Shown here: positions 1-8,087 of the stretch, piece after piece
How positions within the stretch are numbered: the first letter of the stretch is position 1
Layout: each line of letters opens with the position of its first letter
From: Gammaproteobacteria bacterium
GTDB lineage: Bacteria > Pseudomonadota > Gammaproteobacteria > Steroidobacterales > Steroidobacteraceae
Length of the DNA: 64,000 bases
Direction: 5' to 3'
Assembly (NCBI GenBank): GCA_013289615.1
Contig: JABCZO010000008.1
Location: forward strand, 55,297-119,296
Translations under genes and position numbers: made by a program
The notes under the pieces: model-generated
What the model saw: only the letters and a program-made list of their open reading frames with translations
Told to the model about the DNA's origin: nothing
Database searches by the model: none

Positions 1-600
1 GCGGTCGGATCCAGGGCCGATCTGCTGTTCGGCACCCATGGGCAGATGACCGCGGCCGGCGCCATTCGCCTGGCTCGCCGGCTCGAGCGTTACGATCCGC
101 TGTGGTTCGAGGAGCCGGTGCCGCCCGACAGTCCGGAGGAAATGGCCAGGGTTGCGCGCGCGACCACGATTCCGATTGCAACCGGGGAGCGGCTGGCAAC
201 CAAGTACGATTTTGCGCGCCTGCTGCGCGCCGGCGCGGCCGCGATCTGGCAAATGAACCTGGGCCGCGTCGGCGGGCTGCTGGAGGCGAAAAAGATCGCC
301 GGAATGGCCGAGACCCACCATGTGCAGCTCGCGCCGCACCTGTATTGCGGACCGGTGGTCGGTGCTGCCAATGTCCAACTCGCCACCTGCAGCCCGAATT
401 TTCTGATCCTGGAGAGCATCGAGCGCTGGCAGGGCTTTCACAGCGACATCCTGAAGAAGCCGATCCGATGGCAGGACGGCTACGTGATTCCGCCCACCGA
501 AGCCGGACTTGGCGTCGAACTCAATGAAGAGTTCGCGCTGCGCCATCCGTACCACGGCAACCGCTTGCACCTGGAGATGGATGGGCGACCGGGCGCGTGA
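1..600 (+). CDS. Enolase-superfamily (mandelate racemase / galactonate dehydratase-like) enzyme, C-terminal part
   Basis: The frame is open from base 1 to a TGA at 598-600, so only the last 199 residues or so are seen and the start lies outside the window. The visible part is the end of the enolase-type barrel: WFEEPVPP near fragment residue 35 and TGERL near 61 carry the acidic metal ligands, and APHLYCGP near 110 carries the histidine base expected in the galactonate dehydratase group. Such enzymes remove water from a sugar acid in the cytoplasm. The substrate cannot be read from the sequence. The next gene is convergent, 19 bases away, and encodes a beta-hydroxyacid dehydrogenase, so both may serve sugar- or hydroxy-acid breakdown. 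The family is confident; the exact reaction is not. Confidence 0.85.
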   Translation, partial: AVGSRADLLFGTHGQMTAAGAIRLARRLERYDPLWFEEPVPPDSPEEMARVARATTIPIATGERLATKYDFARLLRAGAAAIWQMNLGRVGGLLEAKKIAGMAETHHVQLAPHLYCGPVVGAANVQLATCSPNFLILESIERWQGFHSDILKKPIRWQDGYVIPPTEAGLGVELNEEFALRHPYHGNRLHLEMDGRPGA

Positions 601-619
601 TGCCGCTGTGCCGATAAGC

Positions 620-1588
620 TCAGCCGGCCGACTCGCCGCTGCGCGCGACGACTTCGTAGCCGCGCTGTTCGGGCTCATGGTCAGTGATTTGCGCCGGGAA
701 ACCCTGCCCCAGGACCCGGATCCGGCAGGCATCCTCGAGACGGCGGATGATATTGGGCGACGACTCGCGCGACCCGTAGCGCTGTTCCCCATCCCTGAAG
801 ATGTCGAGCACCAGCGGCGAGAGTTCCAGCGGCACGTGATGTTCGCTCGCCAGCTTGTCGAACAGGCTGACATCCTTGACGACCAGGTCCATGGTGAAAT
901 TGATGTCGCGGCTGCCGTTCAGGATGACCTGCGATTCGGTCTCGTGCACGAACGAGTTGCCCGAGGAGATGCGGATCGCCTCGTAGGCGGTGTTCATGTC
1001 GAGACCTGCGACCGCGCACACGGTCAGCGCCTCCGCCAATGCGGCAAGGTGCACGCTGCACAGATAATTGGTGATCACCTTCAGACGCGATGCGCTGCCG
1101 AGCGTGCCGGTATGCAGGATGTGGCGCCCCATCGTCGTCAGCACCGGCAGCACGCGCTCAAAGGTCTCGCGCCGGCCTCCGGCAAAGATCGCGATGTTGC
1201 CGGTGGCGGCGCGGTGGCAGCCGCCCGAGACCGGGCAGTCCATTACCAGACCGCCGCGCGCTTCAACCAGCGCGCCGAGCCGAAGCACTTCGGCGTCATC
1301 GGTGGTACTCATCTCGAGCCAGATCTGGCCGGATCGCAGCGGCGCGAGAAATCCGTCCTCGCCTTCCACGACCGCAGCCGATGCAGCCGGAGTGGGCAGA
1401 CAGGTGATGATCAGGTCTACCGATCCGGCCATTTCCCGCGGCGAGGCGGCGCTGGCAGCCCCGCGCTGCACGAAGCTGTCCACCAGCAGCGGGTTCAGAT
1501 CCCGGACCACCAGCGCATGGCCGTTGCGAAGCAGAGTGCCGGCGAGTTTTCCGCCAACGTTGCCCAGCCCGATGAAGCCGATTTTCAT
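620..1588 (-). CDS. NAD-binding beta-hydroxyacid dehydrogenase (3-hydroxyisobutyrate dehydrogenase family)
   Basis: A 322-residue protein of the normal length for the family. The Rossmann dinucleotide motif GLGNVG is at residues 7-12, the substrate-binding motif DCPVSGG at 117-123, and the catalytic lysine is K170 with N174 four residues on. Family members oxidise a beta-hydroxyacid such as 3-hydroxyisobutyrate, tartronate semialdehyde or a related short hydroxyacid with NAD(P). The ATG at 1588 has GGAG nine bases upstream. It is the only minus-strand gene here and is divergent from the corrinoid operon across a 306-base gap, so regulatory DNA may be shared. The substrate is not resolved. Confidence 0.88.
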   Translation of the reverse strand: MKIGFIGLGNVGGKLAGTLLRNGHALVVRDLNPLLVDSFVQRGAASAASPREMAGSVDLIITCLPTPAASAAVVEGEDGFLAPLRSGQIWLEMSTTDDAEVLRLGALVEARGGLVMDCPVSGGCHRAATGNIAIFAGGRRETFERVLPVLTTMGRHILHTGTLGSASRLKVITNYLCSVHLAALAEALTVCAVAGLDMNTAYEAIRISSGNSFVHETESQVILNGSRDINFTMDLVVKDVSLFDKLASEHHVPLELSPLVLDIFRDGEQRYGSRESSPNIIRRLEDACRIRVLGQGFPAQITDHEPEQRGYEVVARSGESAG

Positions 1589-1894
1589 GACCGATCACTC
1601 CGGATAGCAGCTCGCCATAGCGCCGGCGCAATGCCGGCGGCAGGCAGCGCTGATTCTGTCAAAGGTCGCAGTCGTTCCAAACAACTCTTTAAGGATCAAT
1701 CAGTTACTGTACGATCGACGATGACTTGCGACGTCAGAAGTACTGCGTCACGGCCTGCATCGCAGTGACGGGTGCGCGCCGCAGGGCATGTCGCCTTCAG
1801 ACACGTGCCGGTCGCTATAACGGCATTGCGCCGTATCGCGTGCCTGTACGATGGCAATCAGGGACCTTCCGTGCAATAGCCGGGGAGAACATCG
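1589..1894. promoter_or_regulatory. Divergent intergenic region with overlapping inverted repeats
   Basis: No gene is supported in these 306 bases between the dehydrogenase and the corrinoid operon. Two inverted repeats overlap: ACTGCG at 1742-1747 with CGCAGT at 1761-1766, and CGTCAC at 1746-1751 with GTGACG at 1765-1770. They cannot both form at once as RNA hairpins, but they could be an operator. TATAAC at 1816-1821 resembles a -10 box without a good -35 partner. I found no sigma-54 element and no cobalamin riboswitch here. Treat this as a likely control region whose exact promoter I cannot place. Confidence 0.4.
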
Positions 1895-2593
1895 ATGGCC
1901 GACGGCCAGGACGAGGAATTCGATCTTGACAGCCTGAACGATCAGGAATTGACCGAGCAGGTTCACGACGATCTCTACAACGGCCTCAAGGAAGAGGTCG
2001 AGCACGCGACCCGGATCTTTCTCGGCCGTGGCTGGTCCCCCGAGAAGGTGCTGAACGATGCGCTGGTCGAAGGCATGCGCATCGTCGGCATCGATTTTCG
2101 CGACGGCATCCTGTTCGTTCCCGAGGTGCTGCTGGCTGCAAACGCGATGAAGGGCGGCATGGAAATCCTGCGGCCACTGCTGGCCGAAACCGGCGTCGAA
2201 CCGATCGGCAAGATCGTCATCGGCACCGTGAAGGGTGACATCCACGACATCGGCAAAAACCTGGTGTCGATGATGCTCGAGGGCGCTGGCTTCGAGGTCA
2301 TCGATCTCGGCATCAACAATGCGGTGGAGAAGTATCTGGCGGCGATCGAGCTGCACAAGCCGGACATACTCGGGCTGTCGGCGCTGCTGACAACGACGAT
2401 GCCATACATGAAGGTGGTCATCGATACGCTCAAGGAAAAGGGCATCCGTGACAAGTTCATCGTGCTGGTCGGCGGCGCACCGCTGAATGAGGAATTCGGC
2501 AAAGCGATCGGTGCCGACGCCTATTGCCGTGACGCCGCGATCGCGGTCGAGACCGCCAAGTCGATGGTGGCGGCGCGCCGGGCGGCGCGCTGA
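1895..2593 (+). CDS. Corrinoid (B12-binding) methyl-carrier protein of a methyltransferase system
   Basis: A 232-residue cytoplasmic protein made of a helical cap (about residues 15-100) and a Rossmann-like B12-binding domain (about 105-225). The cobalt-ligand signature DIHDIG at 115-120 supplies H117, followed by a serine-containing strand near 162 and GGAP at 193-196. In MttC/MtbC/MtgC-type systems this protein receives a methyl group from a substrate-specific methyltransferase and hands it on, with Co(I) and methyl-Co(III) states. The ATG at 1895 has a GGGGAGAA ribosome site just upstream. It is first in the plus-strand operon that also encodes the acceptor-side methyltransferase and the reactivase. 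Its substrate-side partner is probably the convergent MttB-family enzyme at 8088-9656. Confidence 0.93.
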   Translation: MADGQDEEFDLDSLNDQELTEQVHDDLYNGLKEEVEHATRIFLGRGWSPEKVLNDALVEGMRIVGIDFRDGILFVPEVLLAANAMKGGMEILRPLLAETGVEPIGKIVIGTVKGDIHDIGKNLVSMMLEGAGFEVIDLGINNAVEKYLAAIELHKPDILGLSALLTTTMPYMKVVIDTLKEKGIRDKFIVLVGGAPLNEEFGKAIGADAYCRDAAIAVETAKSMVAARRAAR

Positions 2594-2600
2594 GCGGCAC

Positions 2601-3260
2601 GTGTCCGCCGTAACATCCCCGGGCCGGGTGCTGGTGATCGCCTGCGGGGCGTTGGCGCGCGAGATCACCGCGCTGAAGCGCGCCAGCGGCTGGTCGACGC
2701 TCGATGTGACCTGCCTGGCGCCTGAACTGCACAACCGGCCGGAGCGCATTACCCCGGCGGTACGCGCGGCGATCGGCGCGGCGCGCGCGCACTATGAGCG
2801 CATCTTCGTGGCGTACGCCGACTGCGGCACCGGTGGAGCGCTCGACCGGATGCTGGCCGAGGAAGGAGTCGAGCGGCTGCCGGGCGCGCACTGCTACGAA
2901 GTCTTCGCGACCTCCGGCGTGTTCGCAGCACTGGCGGAGGCGGAACCGGGCACCTTCTACCTGACCGATTTCCTGGTGCGTCATTTCGAGCGCCTGGTCG
3001 CCGCCAGCCTCGGGATCGATCGCTATCCGGAGCTGGCGCGCGAGTATTTTCGCCATTACCGCCGAGTGGTGTATCTGGCGCAGGTCGCCGATGCGCAGCT
3101 GGACGAGCGGGCGCGCGCCATCGCGGCGCGACTCGGGCTTGCCTACGAGCGGCGTCTGACCGGCTATGGCGATCTGGCGAGCGCTCTGGCGCGGCTGGCG
3201 CACCGCGCCGCGATAGCCGTGGTCGTCGAGCCACCGCGCGCGCAGCCGCTGTCCGGCTAG
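2601..3260 (+). CDS. DUF1638 family protein linked to corrinoid methyl transfer
   Basis: The chosen GTG start at 2601 gives 219 residues and begins 8 bases after the corrinoid gene stops; starts further upstream would overlap that gene heavily. The features are those of the DUF1638 family: VIACGAL near residue 12, YADCGTGG near 73, a conserved GAHCYEVF and GTFYLTDFLVRHFE. DUF1638 proteins recur beside corrinoid methyltransferase genes in both anaerobes and proteobacteria, but their biochemical job is unknown. The conserved cysteines suggest metal or cofactor binding (inference). Its place directly after the corrinoid protein suggests a role in loading, protecting or demethylating that protein. 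Confidence 0.8.
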   Translation: MSAVTSPGRVLVIACGALAREITALKRASGWSTLDVTCLAPELHNRPERITPAVRAAIGAARAHYERIFVAYADCGTGGALDRMLAEEGVERLPGAHCYEVFATSGVFAALAEAEPGTFYLTDFLVRHFERLVAASLGIDRYPELAREYFRHYRRVVYLAQVADAQLDERARAIAARLGLAYERRLTGYGDLASALARLAHRAAIAVVVEPPRAQPLSG

Positions 3261-3270
3261 AGAAACCCGC

Positions 3271-3615
3271 GTGGGTCAGCTGATCATCATCTCGTGGCGT
3301 GACATCCCGGCCCAGGTCATCGTCAAGCGCGGCCGAGAGACCGCGAAGGTGGCGCTGTCGGCGCGATTCCAGGAGGCGGTCGACCGCGCCGCGATGCGCG
3401 CCGGCAAGGGTAGCTCCGACGCCTACCTCGCCGACTGGAAGCGCAGCCCGCCACGCCTGTGCGGCGATGACCTCAAGGCGGTAGCGGCTGCCGAGGCCGC
3501 GATTCTCGAGGCGCGTTACAGCGACGAGGATCTCGAGCGCATGATCCGTGCCAAGGGAGTCGACCAGCGCCTGAGCGGCGAGGGTAGCGCGGCCGACGGC
3601 GCCGAGGCGGGCTGA
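3271..3615 (+). CDS. Small Virulence_fact-family protein (PF13769-like)
   Basis: A 114-residue soluble protein starting with GTG at 3271, ten bases after the previous stop. The N-terminal block LIIISWRDIPAQVIVK and the later AAMRAGKGSSDAYLADWKR match the short conserved family labelled Virulence_fact in Pfam, whose name is historical and does not define a function here. There is no signal peptide or membrane segment. It ends inside the start of the MetV-like gene (the ATG shares its A with the TGA), so the two are translated together. Its constant place among one-carbon genes suggests an accessory part of the methyl-oxidation route. The activity is unknown. Confidence 0.75.
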   Translation: MGQLIIISWRDIPAQVIVKRGRETAKVALSARFQEAVDRAAMRAGKGSSDAYLADWKRSPPRLCGDDLKAVAAAEAAILEARYSDEDLERMIRAKGVDQRLSGEGSAADGAEAG

Positions 3616-4088
3616 TGTACCGCGTGCGCCTGTGGTCGGTCGGCCATGCACGCGGGCTGAATCGCCTCTATACCGGATTCGAGCGTCTGCTGGTGCGGCT
3701 CGCTCCGCTGTTCAGGACCATCGGCTATCAACGCCTGGAGCGCCCGTTCGCGGCAGTCGAGCGCGGCGTCAAGGGACTGCTGTTCGATTGCAAGATGTGC
3801 GGCCAGTGCGTGCTGGGTTCCACCGGCATGTCCTGCCCGATGAACTGCCCGAAGAACCTGCGCAACGGCCCGTGCGGCGGCGTGCGCGCGGATGGTGCCT
3901 GCGAGGTCAATGCCAACATGCGCTGCGTCTGGCTGCTGGCATTCGCCGGCGCCGAGCGCATGCCGGGCGGTATCGACAAGATCCGGGCGATCCAGGCTCC
4001 GGTCGACCGGCGCCTCGAGGGGCACTCCTCGTGGCTGCAGGTAGTGCGCGAGCGCACCGCGCCTGCGAGCACGCGAGCGGCGCCATGA
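3615..4088 (+). CDS. metV: MetV-like cysteine-rich partner of methylenetetrahydrofolate reductase
   Basis: A 157-residue protein with eight cysteines at about 59, 62, 65, 74, 78, 87, 96 and 104, in the pattern CKMCGQCVL then CPMNCPKNLRNGPCGG. This is the MTHFR_C (PF12225) zinc/iron-sulfur domain found as MetV in acetogens. There MetV partners MetF and feeds or takes electrons for methylene-H4F/methyl-H4F interconversion. Here it stands alone and precedes a MetF-like gene with an ATGA overlap at 4085-4088, so the two probably form one complex. In this operon the expected direction is oxidation of methyl-H4F. The electron acceptor is not visible in the window. The family assignment is strong and the direction is inferred. 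Confidence 0.88.
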   Translation: MYRVRLWSVGHARGLNRLYTGFERLLVRLAPLFRTIGYQRLERPFAAVERGVKGLLFDCKMCGQCVLGSTGMSCPMNCPKNLRNGPCGGVRADGACEVNANMRCVWLLAFAGAERMPGGIDKIRAIQAPVDRRLEGHSSWLQVVRERTAPASTRAAP

Positions 4089-5101
4089 AGTTCGAGGACG
4101 AACCGGTACCCGGCTATCCATTGCCGATCCTGCCGGGTCACGTCTCGCCGGGCCGCTTTGAGCGCGTGCTGCGCGCCGGCGTGTTCGCCGTGACGACCGA
4201 GCTGGCACCGCCGGATTCCGCCGATCCGCAGGACGTGTATGCACGCGCGCGCGTGCTCGATGGCTACGTTGACGCGATCAACGCCACCGACGGCTCCGGC
4301 GCCAACTGCCACATGTCGAGCCTGGCAGTGTGCGCACTGCTGACGCGCGTCGGCTATGCGCCGGTGATGCAGATCTCCTGCCGCGACAGGAATCGGATCG
4401 CGATCCAGGGCGACATCCTCGGCGGCGCCGCCATGGGCGTGTGCAACATGCTGTGCCTGACCGGCGACGGCGTACAGGCGGGCGATCACCCGCAAGCCAA
4501 GCCGGTGTTCGACCTGGATTCGGTGTCGCTGCTGGAAATCGGACGCATGCTGCGTGATGAGCATCGTTTCCAGAGCGGGCGCAAGATCAGCTTCTCGCCG
4601 CGCGTGCTGTTCGGTGCCGGCGAGAACCCGATGGTGCCGCCGCTCGAGCACCGCGCGCTGCGCCTGGCCAAAAAAGTAGCGGCCGGCGCGCAGTTCATCC
4701 AGACGCAGTATGTCTATGACCTGCAGCGGCTGCGCTCGTTCATGCGCGGCGTGGAGGACCTGGGGCTGCTCGATCGCTTATTCCTGCTGGTCGGGGTGGG
4801 TCCGATCAAGAGCGCCAGGGGCGCCGAGTGGATGCGCAGGCAGGTGCCTGGGGTACACATTCCCGATACCGTGGTCGAGCGGCTTGCGGGTGCGCAGGAT
4901 CAGGCGCGCGAAGGACGCAATATCTGTGTCGAACTGATACAGGAGATCCGCGCCATCCGCGGCGTACACGGGGTGCATGTCATGGCGTACCGCCAGGAAG
5001 AGGCGGTCGCCGAGATCATTACCAGGTCCGGCGTGCTCGAAGGGCGTACGCCCTGGCACCCGGCAAGGGACCAGAATTCTGCCGACAGGAAAGCATCATG
5101 A
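4085..5101 (+). CDS. metF: Methylenetetrahydrofolate reductase (MetF-like)
   Basis: The ATG at 4085 overlaps the previous TGA by four bases and gives 338 residues; longer upstream extensions would overlap the MetV-like gene. It has the MTHFR barrel pattern: TTELAPPDS near 37-45 with the catalytic-type glutamate E39, INATDGSGANCHMSS near 65-79 and LCLTGD near 123-128 for flavin and folate binding. The enzyme interconverts 5-methyl-H4F and 5,10-methylene-H4F using FAD. Together with the MetV-like subunit, and downstream of a methyl-H4F-forming methyltransferase, it would oxidise incoming methyl groups to methylene-H4F for serine synthesis or further oxidation to CO2. It is not next to methionine genes, which argues for a catabolic copy. 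Confidence 0.9.
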   Translation: MKFEDEPVPGYPLPILPGHVSPGRFERVLRAGVFAVTTELAPPDSADPQDVYARARVLDGYVDAINATDGSGANCHMSSLAVCALLTRVGYAPVMQISCRDRNRIAIQGDILGGAAMGVCNMLCLTGDGVQAGDHPQAKPVFDLDSVSLLEIGRMLRDEHRFQSGRKISFSPRVLFGAGENPMVPPLEHRALRLAKKVAAGAQFIQTQYVYDLQRLRSFMRGVEDLGLLDRLFLLVGVGPIKSARGAEWMRRQVPGVHIPDTVVERLAGAQDQAREGRNICVELIQEIRAIRGVHGVHVMAYRQEEAVAEIITRSGVLEGRTPWHPARDQNSADRKAS

Positions 5102-6021
5102 CCGATACCGTGCTCAGTTCCGCCACCAGAGAGGTGGTCATCGGGTTTGACCGCCCGTTCGTCATCATCGGCGAGCGCATCAATCCGACCGGGCGCAAGA
5201 TCCTCGCGGCCGAGATGTCGGCCGGCGACTTCAGCCGTGTGGAGGCCGACGCCCGCGCCCAGGTGGAAGCCGGCGCCCACATGCTCGACGTCAACGCCGG
5301 GATTCCACTCGCGGATGAACCGGCGATCCTGGCGAAGGCCATCCAGCTGGTGCAGTCGATCACCGATGTGCCGCTATCGATCGATTCATCGATCGTCGCC
5401 GCGCTCGAGGCGGGGCTGGCGGTCTACAAGGGCAAGGCGCTGGTAAATTCAGTCACCGGCGAGGAGGAGCGGCTCGAGAGCGTGCTGCCGCTGATAAAGA
5501 AATACGGCGCAGCGGTGGTCGCGATCTCGAATGACGAGACCGGCATCTCCGAGGATCCTGACGTACGTTTCGAGGTAGCGAAGCGCATCGTGCATCGCGC
5601 GCGCGATCACGGCATTCCGGTGTCGGACATCGTGGTCGATCCGCTGGTGATGCCGATCGGCGCTATCAACCGTGCCGCGGTGCAGGTGATGCGGCTGCTG
5701 CATCGGTTGAAGACCGAGCTCAAGGTCAACACCACCTGCGGTGCCTCCAACATCAGCTTCGGCCTGCCGCGCCGTAACGGCATCAATGCCGCGTTCCTGA
5801 CGATGGCGATTGGATCCGGCATGACCTCGGCGATCACCAATCCACTGCATCCCGAGGTGGTAGAGGCGGTGCTCGGTGCCGACGTCATGATGGGCCATGA
5901 TCCGGACTGTGCGCGCTGGATCCGTAAATTCCGCGAACCGCCACCGACAGGTGCCGCGGGCGAGGCGGGTCGCGGCCGCCGCGAGGGCGGTCACCGCCGC
6001 CGGCCCACGCCCGCGGCTTAG
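5098..6021 (+). CDS. Methyltetrahydrofolate:corrinoid protein methyltransferase (pterin-binding, AcsE/MtgA-like)
   Basis: A 307-residue TIM-barrel protein of the dihydropteroate synthase-like family. GERINPTGRK at 25-34, DVNAG at 64-68, NSVTGEEERL near 117 and a later NTTCGASNISFGLP are typical of MeTr/AcsE and MtgA enzymes, which move a methyl group between a corrinoid protein and H4F. The ATG at 5098 overlaps the preceding TGA (ATGA), so it is translationally coupled to the MetF-like gene. The last 30 residues are rich in Arg and Gly and look like an added disordered tail. Here it should act from methyl-cobalamin to H4F, as in glycine betaine demethylation systems. Confidence 0.9.
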   Translation: MTDTVLSSATREVVIGFDRPFVIIGERINPTGRKILAAEMSAGDFSRVEADARAQVEAGAHMLDVNAGIPLADEPAILAKAIQLVQSITDVPLSIDSSIVAALEAGLAVYKGKALVNSVTGEEERLESVLPLIKKYGAAVVAISNDETGISEDPDVRFEVAKRIVHRARDHGIPVSDIVVDPLVMPIGAINRAAVQVMRLLHRLKTELKVNTTCGASNISFGLPRRNGINAAFLTMAIGSGMTSAITNPLHPEVVEAVLGADVMMGHDPDCARWIRKFREPPPTGAAGEAGRGRREGGHRRRPTPAA

Positions 6022-6030
6022 GGCGCATCC

Positions 6031-8046
6031 GTGAGCGCAGCCGACGCCCTGGTCGTATTCATGCCATCCGGCAAGCGCGGACGCTTCGAGATGGGAACAC
6101 CACTGCTCGCGGCCGCGCGCACCCTAGGCGTCGACATCGATTCGGTGTGCGGCGGCCGGGCACTGTGCACGCGCTGCCAGGTGCTGATCGCCGAAGGTGA
6201 ATTCGCCAAACACAATGTCCGCTCGTCGGCCCAGAACCTGTCGGCGATGTCGGCGGCCGAGCAGAAGCTGGCCGACCGCAAAGTGCTCGCCGCCGGACGC
6301 CGGCTTTCCTGCCAGGCGCGCGTGCAAGGCGATGTGGTGGTGGATGTACCGGCCGGCAGCCAGGTGCACCGGCAGGTGGTGCGCAAGGCCGCCGAGGTGC
6401 TCGACATCGAGCTCTACCCGATCGTCACGCTGCACTACGTCGAAGTCGCCGAGCCGGACATGCACGACCCAAGCGGCGATCTGCAGCGACTCGCCGATGC
6501 GCTGGCGAGAGAATGGCAACTTACTGCGCTGGCGTGCGATCTCAAGGTGCTGCAAGGCCTGCAGTCGGCGCTGCGCAGCGGCCACTGGAAGGTCACGGTC
6601 GCGGTCCACGACCGCTCGCGCATCGTGTCGGTCTGGCCGGGTCTGCACGAGAAGGTGTACGGACTGGCGGTTGACGTGGGCTCGACCACGATTGCCGCGC
6701 ACCTGTGCGACCTGACCAGTGGCGATATCGTGGCCGCCGCCGGCCTGATGAACCCGCAGATCCGCTTCGGCGAGGATTTGATGAGCCGCGTGTCATACGC
6801 AATGATGAATCCGGGTGGCGCGGCGCAGATGACCGCGGCGGTCAGGGAAGCGCTCAGCGAACTGGCGACCGAGGTCGCCCGCTCAGCCGGTATCGGCTGT
6901 GACGCGATCCTCGAGATGACGCTGGTAGGCAACCCGATCATGCACCACCTGGTGCTCGGACTGGATCCGGTGGAGCTTGGCGGCGCGCCATTCGCGCTCG
7001 CGGTCGACAGCTCGGTTACAGTGACTGCCGCCGAGCTCGGCATCGCGGTGAATCCCAATGCGCGCATCTACGTGCTGCCGTGCATTGCCGGTCATGTCGG
7101 TGCCGACGCTGCTGGCATGATCCTGGCGGAGCGGCCCGACCTTTCGGACCGGCTGACGCTGCTGGTGGACGTCGGCACCAACGCGGAAATCGTGCTCGGC
7201 AACCGCGACCGGCTGCTGGCATGCTCGAGCCCGACCGGTCCGGCATTCGAGGGCGCGCAGATCAGTTGCGGGCAACGCGCGGCGCCGGGCGCGATCGAAC
7301 GCGTGCGCATCGATCGCGACACGCTCGAGCCGCGCTATCGCGTGATCGGCTCCGAGCTGTGGTCGGATGAGCCGGGATTCGCCGAGGTTATCAGCAAAAC
7401 CGGGGTTACCGGCGTATGCGGATCGGGCATCATCGAGGTGCTGGCTGAACTGTATCTGGCCGGCGTCATCAACCAGGACGGCGTCATCGACGGTTCGCTG
7501 GCCGCCAGGACCCCGCGCGTGTTCGCCAACGGCAGGACGTTTTCCTACCTGCTGGCCGACGGCCAACAGCGGCTCGCCATCACGCAGAACGACGTGCGTG
7601 CGATCCAGCTGGCGAAAGCCGCACTGTACGCGGGCATCCGGCTGCTGATGGAGCGGCTCGGTGTCGACAGCGTCGAGCGCATCCGGCTGGCGGGCGCGTT
7701 CGGCAGTCACATCGACGTCAAATACGCCATGGTGCTCGGCATGATCCCCGACTGCGAACTCTCGCAGGTCGCCTCGGCCGGCAACGCTGCGGGCACCGGC
7801 GCCCGGATTGCGCTGCTCGACTCGCGTTCGCGGCCGATCATCGAAGCGATGGTACGGCGCGTGGAGAAAATCGAGACGGCGCTCGAGCCGCGCTTCCAGG
7901 CGCATTTCGTCGAGGCGATGGCCATTCCGCACAAGACCGCGCAATACACCCACCTGCGCGCCGCGGTCGCGCTGCCGGCGCCGAAGGCGGTGGCGCAGGC
8001 CGATGGGCGCGAGCGACGCAATCGCCGCGCGCTGCATCCGGACTAG
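6031..8046 (+). CDS. ATP-dependent corrinoid reductive activase (2Fe-2S ferredoxin plus ASKHA domains)
   Basis: The GTG start at 6031 gives 671 residues. The N-terminal plant-type ferredoxin has cysteines C40, C46, C49 and C94. A linker leads to the ASKHA ATPase (DUF4445 type): VDVGSTTIAAH from about 213, VGNPIMHH, VDVGTNAEI near 380 and a cysteine-bearing SPTGPAFEG. Such RamA/RACo-like proteins use ATP to push an electron onto inactive Co(II) corrinoid, returning it to Co(I). This is a needed repair function for any corrinoid methyltransferase, and more so in cells exposed to oxygen. It is last in the operon. A 7-bp hairpin 17 bases after its stop lies between it and the convergent methyltransferase gene. 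Confidence 0.92.
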   Translation: MSAADALVVFMPSGKRGRFEMGTPLLAAARTLGVDIDSVCGGRALCTRCQVLIAEGEFAKHNVRSSAQNLSAMSAAEQKLADRKVLAAGRRLSCQARVQGDVVVDVPAGSQVHRQVVRKAAEVLDIELYPIVTLHYVEVAEPDMHDPSGDLQRLADALAREWQLTALACDLKVLQGLQSALRSGHWKVTVAVHDRSRIVSVWPGLHEKVYGLAVDVGSTTIAAHLCDLTSGDIVAAAGLMNPQIRFGEDLMSRVSYAMMNPGGAAQMTAAVREALSELATEVARSAGIGCDAILEMTLVGNPIMHHLVLGLDPVELGGAPFALAVDSSVTVTAAELGIAVNPNARIYVLPCIAGHVGADAAGMILAERPDLSDRLTLLVDVGTNAEIVLGNRDRLLACSSPTGPAFEGAQISCGQRAAPGAIERVRIDRDTLEPRYRVIGSELWSDEPGFAEVISKTGVTGVCGSGIIEVLAELYLAGVINQDGVIDGSLAARTPRVFANGRTFSYLLADGQQRLAITQNDVRAIQLAKAALYAGIRLLMERLGVDSVERIRLAGAFGSHIDVKYAMVLGMIPDCELSQVASAGNAAGTGARIALLDSRSRPIIEAMVRRVEKIETALEPRFQAHFVEAMAIPHKTAQYTHLRAAVALPAPKAVAQADGRERRNRRALHPD

Positions 8047-8063
8047 CTAGCCGGGCGGGTAGG

Positions 8064-8081
8064 CCGCACGTCGGCGTGCGG
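8064..8081. terminator. Hairpin between convergent operons, possible bidirectional terminator
   Basis: A perfect 7-bp stem, CCGCACG at 8064-8070 and CGTGCGG at 8075-8081, closes a TCGG loop. It lies 17 bases after the activase stop on one side and 6 bases after the methyltransferase stop on the other. There is no U-tract, so it is not a textbook intrinsic terminator. The symmetry and placement still suggest it ends or protects both transcripts. Confidence 0.45.
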
Positions 8082-8087
8082 GCGCTA

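Noticed and set aside
509..1768. A 419-codon plus-strand open frame across the hydroxyacid dehydrogenase
   Set aside because: The minus-strand frame has a full NAD-binding enzyme with all motifs; the plus-strand translation is low-complexity shadow sequence.
1589..1894. Cobalamin riboswitch upstream of the corrinoid operon
   Set aside because: No B12-box sequence or typical paired stems were found; only inverted repeats are present.
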